This document shows, piece by piece, positions 1-6,280 of a stretch of DNA of 6,280 nt. Origin of the DNA: an uncultured Barnesiella sp. (GTDB lineage Bacteria; Bacteroidota; Bacteroidia; Bacteroidales; Barnesiellaceae_A). Position 1 is the stretch's first letter, and each line of letters begins with the position of its first letter. The stretch covers positions 1-6,280 of the forward strand of contig CAJGDT010000091.1 of NCBI GenBank assembly GCA_904502265.1. Direction: 5' to 3'. Below the pieces are notes generated by a model. It made no database searches and was not told where the DNA came from. It worked only from the letters and a program-made list of their open reading frames with translations. A program made the translations under genes and the position numbers.

Positions 1-1
1 A

Positions 2-1210
2 CCCACAAAAATCGTTGAGGAAGACACCACAGAGTATATAGGGGAGCTGGAAAGCTACTATGGCGCAGCATGGGAGCAAATAAACCAACTCAATCTTGCC
101 CCTTTGCATCAAGAGGGTTATTGTGGACAAGGCATGACTGTAGCTGTGCTTGATGCCGGCTTTTACTGTGTCAATCAGAACTACGGCATTGACATGTCGC
201 AAATCATAGGTACACACGACTTCACTCGCAAGTCTTTTTCGTATATCAATGGTGTCGACCACGGCTCTATGGTACTGATATGTATGGCAACGAATGTTCC
301 CAATACGTATATAGGAACAGCACCCAAAGCCAACTATTGGCTCATGATAACCGAGGACAACAATCGTGAATTTCCTATAGAAGAAGACTACTGGGTAGCC
401 GGTGCCGAAATGGCCGATAGTGTAGGAGCCGATATCATTACATCATCATTGGGCTATAACCGTTACGATGACCCTGACATGAGTTATACTCATGATGAAT
501 TAGACGGCCAAACAGCTTTCTGCTCTCGAGGTGCTACCATTGCAGCGAGCAAAGGCATGTTGGTTGTAACAGCTGCCGGCAATGAGTATGGAAATGACTG
601 GAAAAAAATTGTCGTACCGGGCGATGCAAATGGTGTAGTCACCGTGGGCGGTATTGATAAAGAAGGTATACATAGTGAGTTTAGCAGTGTAGGCTACACC
701 GCCGACAATCGCGTAAAGCCCGATGTGGTAGCAAGAGCTACGAATACCAAGGTACTACACACCGATGGCATGATAGCTTCTGTTTCGGGTACATCATTTG
801 CTACACCACTCATGACCGGAGCATTAGCATGTCTGTGGCAAGCACACCCCGAATGGAGTGTAGCTGAACTTATTGACCGCGTACAAAAAAGTGCTTCTCA
901 ATACAACACCCCTGACGAATTCTTAGGCTATGGACTTCCCAATATATATGCAATACACTGCGAAGCCAGCAGCATAAATCATACAGCTACTGAGAGTCAC
1001 GACTTATACATAGCCGACAACAAGCTGTATATGCCCAATGCCTCACACGCCACAACCCTCACAATATACGACACATGTGGCCGAGCTATATGGAATAACA
1101 CTCTTGCACAAAGCACAAACGTAGTCGATTTGAATCATCTTGAGCGCGGTATATATATTGTTACAGCAACTACAAACAACACACGATATGCTCAAAAGAT
1201 TATAATCAGA
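2..1210 (+). repeat. Diverged direct repeat, copy 1 (paralogous protease gene)
   Basis: This segment is homologous to 3190-4401, in the same orientation and at a constant offset of 3188 bases (3191 after a one-codon indel in the tail). Hand alignment gives about 248 identities in about 372 residues (around 67%). Exact nucleotide matches include an 18-base tract at 391-408, a 20-base tract at 845-864 and a 17-base tract at 1191-1207. The pattern is that of a gene duplication, not a mobile element: no terminal inverted repeats or transposase are present. Confidence 0.88.
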
Positions 1211-1213
1211 TAA
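2..1213 (+). CDS. S8 (subtilisin-like) serine protease with T9SS sorting domain, 5'-truncated by window edge
   Basis: This is the C-terminal 403 residues of a secreted subtilase; the frame stays open to the left edge, so the start is outside the window. The full S8 catalytic set is visible: Asp in VAVLDAGF (codon 152-154), His in VDHGSMV (260-262), the oxyanion Asn in TAAGNE (581-583) and Ser in SGTSFATP (794-796). The last ~69 residues (from about 1004) form a beta-rich tail with IYDTCGR, ERGIYIV and a terminal QKIIIR, which matches type A T9SS sorting domains; export across the outer membrane is inferred. Alignment with the complete paralogue at 2791-4404 puts the first visible residue at about residue 134 of that protein, so the signal peptide and pro-region are what is missing. 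A TTG at 104 is only an internal Leu codon. The stop codon lies 1 base before xseA. Substrate unknown. Confidence 0.93.
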   Translation, partial: PTKIVEEDTTEYIGELESYYGAAWEQINQLNLAPLHQEGYCGQGMTVAVLDAGFYCVNQNYGIDMSQIIGTHDFTRKSFSYINGVDHGSMVLICMATNVPNTYIGTAPKANYWLMITEDNNREFPIEEDYWVAGAEMADSVGADIITSSLGYNRYDDPDMSYTHDELDGQTAFCSRGATIAASKGMLVVTAAGNEYGNDWKKIVVPGDANGVVTVGGIDKEGIHSEFSSVGYTADNRVKPDVVARATNTKVLHTDGMIASVSGTSFATPLMTGALACLWQAHPEWSVAELIDRVQKSASQYNTPDEFLGYGLPNIYAIHCEASSINHTATESHDLYIADNKLYMPNASHATTLTIYDTCGRAIWNNTLAQSTNVVDLNHLERGIYIVTATTNNTRYAQKIIIR

Positions 1214-1214
1214 G

Positions 1215-2549
1215 ATGGATAATCGACAAGAACCCATATATACTCTAACAGAACTGAACTCCAATATACGCAAGACATTGGAGCAATCTCTTGCTGACGA
1301 GTATTGGGTATGTGCCGAGATAAGCGAGTTTCACCCCAACCGCAACGGCCATTGTTATCTTGAACTTGTCGACAAAGATCGCCGAGGTAATACAACTGCT
1401 CGACAACGGGCGATTATCTGGAGCAATACTTACAACTTATTGTATCCTTACTTCGAACAAGTTACAGGTCAACAACTTTCGGCCAATATCAAGGTATTGG
1501 TACTGGTATCGGTTACATACCATGAGCTATATGGCATGAGCCTTACCATACACGACATCAACCCCACTTATACAATAGGAGAAGCTGCTCGTCGTCGTGC
1601 CGAAATTTTGGCTCAGCTCGAAGAAGATGGCATTATCAACGACAACAAAGAATTGCCCCTACCTGCCCTTCCGCAACGCATCGCTATCATATCGTCACAC
1701 ACAGCAGCCGGTTATGGCGACTTTATGGATCAATTACAGAATAATAGCTATGGCTATAAATTCTACCCCATACTTTTTGCCGCAACCATGCAAGGCGAAC
1801 GCACAGAGGATTCTGTTATCGAGGCTCTCAATCGCATCCACTCATACATAGAGCATTTCGATTGTGTAGTCATCATACGCGGTGGTGGATCTACGTCCGA
1901 ACTTTCAAGTTTCGATACTTATCCCCTCGCCTCCAACGTAGCCCAATTCCCATTACCTATAATTGTGGGTATTGGTCACGAACGCGACGAGACGGTACTC
2001 GATTATATTGCCGCTGTAAGGGTAAAGACTCCTACAGCCGCAGCCGAGTGGCTCATAGAGCGTACACGACTGGCCGACCTTGCCGCACAATCGATGCGCC
2101 AACAAATAACAGACCTGGTAAGCAACCGTTTACTCCGCGAGAGCAGTCGTCTACAACAACTTACAGTCAATGTACCATATATGGTGACTCAACGACTACA
2201 CAATGAAGCAACAAAGATGCAAAATTGGACTCACATTGTAAGTCACAGTACCACAGACAAGATAACTCGTGAGCACAGTCGTCTGTCACTCATGTCAATG
2301 CTCGTACCCGAGAGAGCAGCAATGCTACTACGACAAGAGCAACAACGACTCGACAACATGGCACACACCATAGCCCTACTCTCGCCCGATGCAACTTTGG
2401 CCCGCGGCTATAGCCTTGTTACGCACAACAACAAGGTTGTTCGCTCGGTCAACAATCTTCCCTCCGATATTCCCGTAGAGATACACATGGTCGATGGTAC
2501 AGCACAAGCACACATTACAACAACCTTAAAAAAACACGATAATGAGTAA
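1215..2549 (+). CDS. xseA: Exodeoxyribonuclease VII large subunit
   Basis: Catalytic subunit of exonuclease VII, a cytoplasmic, metal-independent nuclease that trims single-stranded DNA from both ends in repair and recombination. At 444 residues the length is normal for the family. Residues ~8-118 are the N-terminal OB-fold that binds ssDNA, ending in IHDINPTYTIG. The Exonuc_VII_L catalytic domain follows from ~120. Residues matching those reported as essential in the E. coli enzyme are present: Asp169 (TAAGYGD), Arg222 in IIRGGGS, and His255 and Asp258 in GIGHERDE. A long helical stretch (~270-400), expected to form the coiled-coil arm that carries the small subunits, precedes the conserved LARGYSLV near the C-terminus. 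The ATG at 1215 follows the upstream protease stop by one base (TAAGATG), suggesting translational coupling, and the 3' end overlaps xseB. It appears intact. Confidence 0.97.
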   Translation: MDNRQEPIYTLTELNSNIRKTLEQSLADEYWVCAEISEFHPNRNGHCYLELVDKDRRGNTTARQRAIIWSNTYNLLYPYFEQVTGQQLSANIKVLVLVSVTYHELYGMSLTIHDINPTYTIGEAARRRAEILAQLEEDGIINDNKELPLPALPQRIAIISSHTAAGYGDFMDQLQNNSYGYKFYPILFAATMQGERTEDSVIEALNRIHSYIEHFDCVVIIRGGGSTSELSSFDTYPLASNVAQFPLPIIVGIGHERDETVLDYIAAVRVKTPTAAAEWLIERTRLADLAAQSMRQQITDLVSNRLLRESSRLQQLTVNVPYMVTQRLHNEATKMQNWTHIVSHSTTDKITREHSRLSLMSMLVPERAAMLLRQEQQRLDNMAHTIALLSPDATLARGYSLVTHNNKVVRSVNNLPSDIPVEIHMVDGTAQAHITTTLKKHDNE

Positions 2550-2763
2550 GAAAGCAACCGAAACAGCACAAGAACTCACCTACACACAGGCTATTAAACA
2601 ATTGGAAGAGATAACCACCCGCCTGCAAGACCCCAACTGCGACATAGACCTCTTGCGCGACTACACCAAACAAGCTCTCTCACTGCTTAAATTCTGCAAA
2701 ACACGCTTGACACAAACCGATGAAGAGTTGAAAAAACTCCTCGCGGAACTGAGTGAAGAGTAA
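2542..2763 (+). CDS. xseB: Exodeoxyribonuclease VII small subunit
   Basis: Small, highly charged 73-residue helical protein that binds the coiled-coil region of XseA in several copies and is needed for a functional exonuclease VII. The family pattern is clear: YTQAIKQLEEITTRLQDPN followed by IDLLRDYTKQALSLLKFCKTRL and an acidic tail. The length is typical (about 60-85 residues). Its ATG lies inside the end of xseA, an 8-base overlap (2542-2549), which suggests translational coupling and matched expression of the two subunits. Adjacency to xseA makes the identification firm. Confidence 0.96.
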   Translation: MSKKATETAQELTYTQAIKQLEEITTRLQDPNCDIDLLRDYTKQALSLLKFCKTRLTQTDEELKKLLAELSEE

Positions 2764-2790
2764 TAAAAACTGTACAAAACATCAATAATC

Positions 2791-4404
2791 ATGTACAAAA
2801 GAATTTTAACCATCATTACAATTGCACTCATAACACTCTGTGTTACAGGAAAAGACCTCACCCGTTATCGTGTATGGCTTACAGACAAAGCCGAGAATGC
2901 GTACAACATAGAACAGCCCGAAGAATTTCTTTCGACCAAGGCAATCGAGCGACGTGCTAAACGCAACATTGAAATCACCGAGCAAGACCTTCCCGTCAGC
3001 AATGTATACTTGCAACAGATAAAGGAACAGGGATTCAACATATTCGTAACTTCGCGATGGATGAACACCGTTGTCGTTGCACCTACCGATAGTGCAAAGT
3101 TGGACAGTCTTAAGCAACTCCCCTTTGTAAAGGAGATAGAGTGTGTACAAAACAATAAATCATCTTTCCCATTTTACGCTCCTGAGACACCAAGCAAAGT
3201 GGCTGCAGAATATCACAACGAAAGCACGGACGACTTGGCTACGCTATATGGTGCGGCATGGGAACAAACTAACCTGCTCAACCTCGCGCCACTACATCAG
3301 GCGGGCTATAGAGGCAATGACATGACGATAGCTGTACTCGATGGCGGATTTTTTTGTATCGACACGCACCCCAACATTGACCATTCGAAAATTTTAGGTA
3401 CACACGATTTTACTCGCAAATCATTCTCATACCAAGCAGGAGCCGACCACGGAGCATCGGTACTGATGTGCATAGCCACCAATGCCCCCAATACACATAT
3501 AGGAACAGCTCCCGAGGCAAACTTCTGGCTCATCATAACCGAAATTCCCCTCCGCGAATTTCCTATGGAAGAGGATATCTGGGTAGCCGGTGCCGAGATG
3601 GCCGATAGTATTGGTGTCGACGTGATTACCTCATCACTCGGCTACGACACCTTCGACGACCCCGACATGAGCCATACACACGACGACTTGGACGGAAAAA
3701 CTACCTTCTGCGCACGCGGTGCTACCATAGCGGCAAGCAAGGGCATATTGGTAGTAACAGCAGCCGGTAACGAGTATGAGACCGCTTGGAAAAAAATTAT
3801 TACACCCGGTGATGCCGAGGGTGTACTCACCGTGGGTAGCATCGACTCCGACGGTACACACAGCAGTTTCAGCAGTATGGGATACACTGCCGACGGTCGC
3901 GTCAAACCCGACGTGGTAGCCATGGGTGGCAAAACAAAGCTACTAAGCGCCAGCGGAAAAATAATTTCACTCTCAGGCACTTCATTCGCAACACCACTTA
4001 TGACCGGCGCTGTAACATGCTTGTGGCAGGCTCACCCCGAATGGAGTGTAGCCGAACTCATCGAACACGTACAGAAAGGTTCTTCGCAATACCATGAGCC
4101 CGACTCGCTTTTAGGCTATGGCATCCCCGATATATGGGGTATACACTGCGAGGCTACCGGAGTGGATAACACCGTGATAGATAGCCCCGAAATGTATGTA
4201 TCAGGCCACACGCTATACCTACACACTGCTGCAGCACACAGCACAACACTTGCGCTATACGATACATGTGGTCGCCAAGTATGGCACACTATCCTTCCGC
4301 AAGATATTAACAAGGTTGATGTGAGTCATATTGAACGAGGCATCTACATTGCCACACTCACTACCAACAACACACAACGGACTCAAAAGATTATAATCCG
4401 ATAG
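2791..4404 (+). CDS. Secreted S8 (subtilisin-like) serine protease with T9SS sorting domain, complete
   Basis: Complete 537-residue subtilase. Residues 1-20 form a signal peptide (MYKR, hydrophobic core, cleavage probably near CVTG/KD). There is no good lipobox. Residues ~21-130 resemble a pro-region, with YRVWLTDK, FLSTKAIERR and SRWMNTVVV, elements I recall from other Bacteroidota subtilases. The catalytic domain spans ~165-455, with Asp184 (VLDGGF), His220 (ADHGASV), oxyanion Asn327 (TAAGNE) and Ser398 (SGTSFATP). Residues ~467-537 are a type A T9SS sorting domain (LYDTCGR, ERGIYIA, terminal QKIIIR), normally removed by the PorU sortase as the protein is anchored or released outside; that step is known of the family, not seen here. 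The gene starts 27 bases after xseB with no visible promoter between, so co-transcription is inferred. It is a paralogue of the protease at 2-1213. Substrate unknown. Confidence 0.95.
   Translation: MYKRILTIITIALITLCVTGKDLTRYRVWLTDKAENAYNIEQPEEFLSTKAIERRAKRNIEITEQDLPVSNVYLQQIKEQGFNIFVTSRWMNTVVVAPTDSAKLDSLKQLPFVKEIECVQNNKSSFPFYAPETPSKVAAEYHNESTDDLATLYGAAWEQTNLLNLAPLHQAGYRGNDMTIAVLDGGFFCIDTHPNIDHSKILGTHDFTRKSFSYQAGADHGASVLMCIATNAPNTHIGTAPEANFWLIITEIPLREFPMEEDIWVAGAEMADSIGVDVITSSLGYDTFDDPDMSHTHDDLDGKTTFCARGATIAASKGILVVTAAGNEYETAWKKIITPGDAEGVLTVGSIDSDGTHSSFSSMGYTADGRVKPDVVAMGGKTKLLSASGKIISLSGTSFATPLMTGAVTCLWQAHPEWSVAELIEHVQKGSSQYHEPDSLLGYGIPDIWGIHCEATGVDNTVIDSPEMYVSGHTLYLHTAAAHSTTLALYDTCGRQVWHTILPQDINKVDVSHIERGIYIATLTTNNTQRTQKIIIR
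3190..4401 (+). repeat. Diverged direct repeat, copy 2 (paralogous protease gene)
   Basis: Partner of the segment at 2-1210. Exact shared tracts fall at 3579-3596, 4033-4052 and 4382-4398. Homology probably continues upstream into the pro-region, but the matching part of copy 1 is outside the window. The two copies flank xseA-xseB. Confidence 0.88.
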
Positions 4405-4446
4405 GATAAACGCTATAAAAGCGATAAAAAAAATTAGGCAACTTAT

Positions 4447-4477
4447 TTTGTTCAACCCTCGCATACAATTATCTTTG
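4447..4477 (+). promoter_or_regulatory. Bacteroidota-type sigma-ABfr promoter of gltX
   Basis: A perfect TAnnTTTG box (TATCTTTG, 4470-4477) is preceded at a 19-base spacing by TTTG (4447-4450). This matches the -7/-33 consensus of the Bacteroidota primary sigma factor. Transcription should start a few bases after 4480, giving a leader of about 60-65 bases before the gltX ATG at 4548. It is the only strong match I found between genes. The spacer 4405-4446 upstream is A-rich and holds only a weak 4-bp hairpin (4411-4423). Confidence 0.8.
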
Positions 4478-4547
4478 TAGATTGAAAAGTAGACATTGCA
4501 ATACATGTCGACAAATAAAGAATAATAAAACAAAAACTCACAATATT
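4478..4547 (+). promoter_or_regulatory. A-rich gltX leader with a six-codon upstream ORF
   Basis: The region between the predicted promoter and the gltX ATG is A-rich with no clear Shine-Dalgarno sequence, as is usual in Bacteroidota. It holds a short upstream ORF, MSTNKE followed by a stop, at 4505-4525, in a different frame from gltX. Such a short ORF can occur by chance; I see no T-box-like or paired-hairpin attenuator structure. Confidence 0.3.
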
Positions 4548-6065
4548 ATGACCGATCGTAAAGTAAGAGTGCGCTTTGCACCCAGCCCCACAGGGGCACT
4601 ACACATAGGCGGTGTACGCACTGCATTGTACAACTATTTGTTTGCTCGCCAACATGGAGGCGATATGATTTTCCGTATTGAGGACACCGACTCACAACGC
4701 TTTGTACCCGGCGCCGAGGAATATATCATGGAAGCCCTCGAATGGTTAGGTATTAAGTTTGACGAAGGTGTAGGCTATGGTGGTAACTATGGTCCTTATC
4801 GCCAATCGGAGCGTAAAGATATCTATCGCAAATATGTCGACATCTTGCTCGAAAACGGCAAAGGTTACATTGCATTTGACACCCCCGAGGAGCTTGATGC
4901 CAAGCGCAACGAGATTGCCAACTTCCAATATGATGCATCAACCCGCATGAGCATGCGCAACTCACTCACCATGAGCGCCGAAGATGTAAAGGCCGCTATC
5001 GAAGCAGGTGAAAAGTATGTAGTTCGCTTTAAGATTGAGCCGGGCGAAGATGTAAAGGTAAATGATATTATACGCGGTGAGGTTGTTATCAACTCATCGA
5101 TTCTCGACGATAAAGTATTGTACAAATCGGCCGACAACCTTCCCACATATCACTTGGCCAACATTGTCGACGACCACTTGATGGAGGTTTCACACGTAAT
5201 TCGTGGCGAGGAATGGTTGCCTTCAGCACCCTTGCACGTGTTGCTATATCGTGCATTTGGCTGGGAAGATACCATGCCCCGATTTGCACACCTCCCCTTG
5301 TTGCTCAAGCCCGATGGTAAAGGCAAGTTGAGCAAACGCGATGGCGACCGCCTCGGTTTCCCCGTATTCCCCTTGGAGTGGCACGACCCCAAGAGTGGCG
5401 AGGTTTCGTCAGGTTATCGCGAAGCCGGCTATTTACCCGAGGCTGTTGTCAACTTCCTTGCCCTCCTCGGCTGGAATCCCGGTACTGAGCAAGAGATCAT
5501 GTCGATGGATGAACTTATCAAACTCTACGATTTGCATCGTTGCAGCAAGAGCGGTGCCAAGTTTGACTACGAGAAGGGTAAGTGGTTCAACCACCAATAC
5601 TTGCAAATGCGTAGCGACCGTGAAGTGGCCGAGATGTTCATGCCCGTGGTTGAAGCCAAGGGTCACAAATGCGACATCGACACACTTACACGCATTGTAT
5701 CGCTCGTCAAGAGCCGTGTAAACTTTGTAAACGAATTGTGGGAACAAACAGCATTCTTCTTTGAAGCACCTACCGAGTATGAAGAAAAATCGGTACGCAA
5801 ACGCTGGGATGAAGGTATGGGTGCACGCATGAACGAACTCATTGCTATCATCGAGTCACTCCCCACAATGGAGTCAAAAGCCGCCGAAGAGATTGTATTG
5901 GGCTGGATTACCGAAAAAGGCTACCACATGGGCAACGTAATGAATGCCTATCGTCTGGCCGTTGTAGGCTATTGCAAAGGCCCGCACATGTTTGACATAT
6001 CGGAAATTATGGGTCGCGAAGAGACTATTGCACGCCTTCGCGCTGCCATCGAGCGACTCGGTTGA
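4548..6065 (+). CDS. gltX: Glutamyl-tRNA synthetase (glutamate--tRNA ligase)
   Basis: Class I aminoacyl-tRNA synthetase that charges tRNA-Glu with glutamate using ATP in the cytoplasm; 505 residues. The N-terminus has [14 protein letters not shown] (HIGH motif variant at 19-22) and [10 protein letters not shown]; the KMSKS loop is KLSKRDG at 260-266. A segment at ~268-289 ([20 protein letters not shown]) lengthens the region after the KMSKS loop relative to E. coli, an insertion I recall as common in Bacteroidota enzymes. The region matching the E. coli zinc site (~105-130) has no cysteines, so that zinc site is absent. The C-terminal helical anticodon-binding domain ends with [14 protein letters not shown], as expected. 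I chose ATG 4548 because the protein then begins [13 protein letters not shown] as usual; an in-frame TTG at 4482 would add 22 atypical residues and lies at the predicted transcription start. It is transcribed from its own promoter. Confidence 0.97.
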   Translation: MTDRKVRVRFAPSPTGALHIGGVRTALYNYLFARQHGGDMIFRIEDTDSQRFVPGAEEYIMEALEWLGIKFDEGVGYGGNYGPYRQSERKDIYRKYVDILLENGKGYIAFDTPEELDAKRNEIANFQYDASTRMSMRNSLTMSAEDVKAAIEAGEKYVVRFKIEPGEDVKVNDIIRGEVVINSSILDDKVLYKSADNLPTYHLANIVDDHLMEVSHVIRGEEWLPSAPLHVLLYRAFGWEDTMPRFAHLPLLLKPDGKGKLSKRDGDRLGFPVFPLEWHDPKSGEVSSGYREAGYLPEAVVNFLALLGWNPGTEQEIMSMDELIKLYDLHRCSKSGAKFDYEKGKWFNHQYLQMRSDREVAEMFMPVVEAKGHKCDIDTLTRIVSLVKSRVNFVNELWEQTAFFFEAPTEYEEKSVRKRWDEGMGARMNELIAIIESLPTMESKAAEEIVLGWITEKGYHMGNVMNAYRLAVVGYCKGPHMFDISEIMGREETIARLRAAIERLG

Positions 6066-6100
6066 TAAACCCAAAACATCCTTATTATATTGACACCCCG

Positions 6101-6130
6101 ACAGTGCCTGACATCCATCAGGCACTGTTT
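6101..6130 (+). terminator. Intrinsic-terminator-like hairpin after gltX
   Basis: A perfect 11-bp inverted repeat, ACAGTGCCTGA (6101-6111) and TCAGGCACTGT (6118-6128), encloses a 6-base loop. It sits 35 bases after the gltX stop and 26 bases before recR. The following tract is only weakly T-rich (TTTATAAT), so termination may be partial. Position and stem quality support a terminator for gltX; the reverse strand has no T-run, so a bidirectional role is unlikely. Confidence 0.7.
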
Positions 6131-6155
6131 ATAATAAAACATACAGATATTCACC

Positions 6156-6280
6156 ATGGAGCAGAACTTTGCATCTACTCTACTTGAAAATGCCGTAAAC
6201 GAGTTTGCCAAACTACCGGGTATAGGTCGCAAAACAGCCTTGCGACTTGTATTGCACCTTCTACGCCAAGACAAGAGTTC
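6156..6280 (+). CDS. recR: Recombination protein RecR, 3'-truncated by window edge
   Basis: First 41 codons plus two bases of recR; the rest is beyond the window. RecR works with RecO and RecF to load RecA on SSB-coated single-stranded DNA during gap repair. The visible residues carry the typical RecR N-terminus: [20 protein letters not shown] followed by [11 protein letters not shown], which is the helix-hairpin-helix DNA-binding element. The later zinc finger and Toprim domain cannot be seen. The ATG at 6156 gives the usual short lead before the LPGIG motif. It lies 90 bases after gltX with a terminator-like hairpin between, so it may be a separate transcription unit, although I found no clear TAnnTTTG promoter in the gap. 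Confidence 0.93.
   Translation, partial: MEQNFASTLLENAVNEFAKLPGIGRKTALRLVLHLLRQDKS

Noticed and set aside
104..106. TTG as the start of the first protease
   Set aside because: The frame is open to the left edge and the upstream residues (YGAAWEQ, LNLAP) align with the internal region of the complete paralogue, so this is an internal Leu codon of a truncated gene.
1862..2206. A 114-codon + strand frame inside xseA
   Set aside because: It is an out-of-frame shadow of the conserved catalytic domain of XseA, with low-complexity, Thr/Arg-rich composition and no motif.
3634..3980. Long open frames on the minus strand inside the second protease, and similar ones inside xseA and gltX
   Set aside because: They lie entirely within well-supported genes, encode no recognisable motif, and follow from codon bias of the sense strand.
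2..4404. The two protease copies as a mobile element or composite transposon carrying xseAB
   Set aside because: No transposase, terminal inverted repeats or target-site duplication are visible; the repeats are diverged protein-coding paralogues.
4411..4423. Hairpin CGCT/AGCG after the second protease as a terminator
   Set aside because: The stem is only 4 bp and is followed by an A-run rather than a T-run on the + strand; a minus-strand role has no gene to serve.
4482..4547. A TTG-initiated 22-residue N-terminal extension of gltX
   Set aside because: The extension is unlike GluRS N-termini and would begin at or before the predicted transcription start next to the TAnnTTTG box; ATG 4548 gives the standard start.

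Overview
The window reads as chromosome from a member of the order Bacteroidales (phylum Bacteroidota). Three things point there: two secreted subtilases with C-terminal type IX secretion (T9SS) sorting domains, a TAnnTTTG-type promoter of the Bacteroidota primary sigma factor in front of gltX, and A-rich leaders without clear Shine-Dalgarno sequences. The family or genus cannot be fixed from what is visible.

Layout: every gene is on the + strand and the window is densely coding. Positions 1-4404 form one tight cluster: the 3' part of a T9SS-exported S8 serine protease, then xseA (1 base later), xseB (overlapping xseA by 8 bases), then a complete second S8 protease (27 bases later). The two proteases are paralogues, about two thirds identical by my hand count, so the genes for the cytoplasmic exonuclease VII lie between two copies of a secreted protease gene. 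The gaps leave little room for internal promoters, so one transcript is likely. A 143-base spacer with a good promoter match then starts a separate unit with gltX (glutamyl-tRNA synthetase). A perfect 11-bp hairpin follows gltX, and the window ends 41 codons into recR.

Functionally the genes fall into three unrelated sets: extracellular or surface proteolysis (both subtilases), DNA repair (exonuclease VII large and small subunits, RecR), and translation (gltX). I see no mobile element, CRISPR array, tRNA, rRNA or toxin-antitoxin pair, and no evidence of a new defence or biosynthetic system. The points most worth a second look are the protease/xseAB/protease arrangement and how the two protease copies have diverged. 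The rest looks like ordinary core genome.
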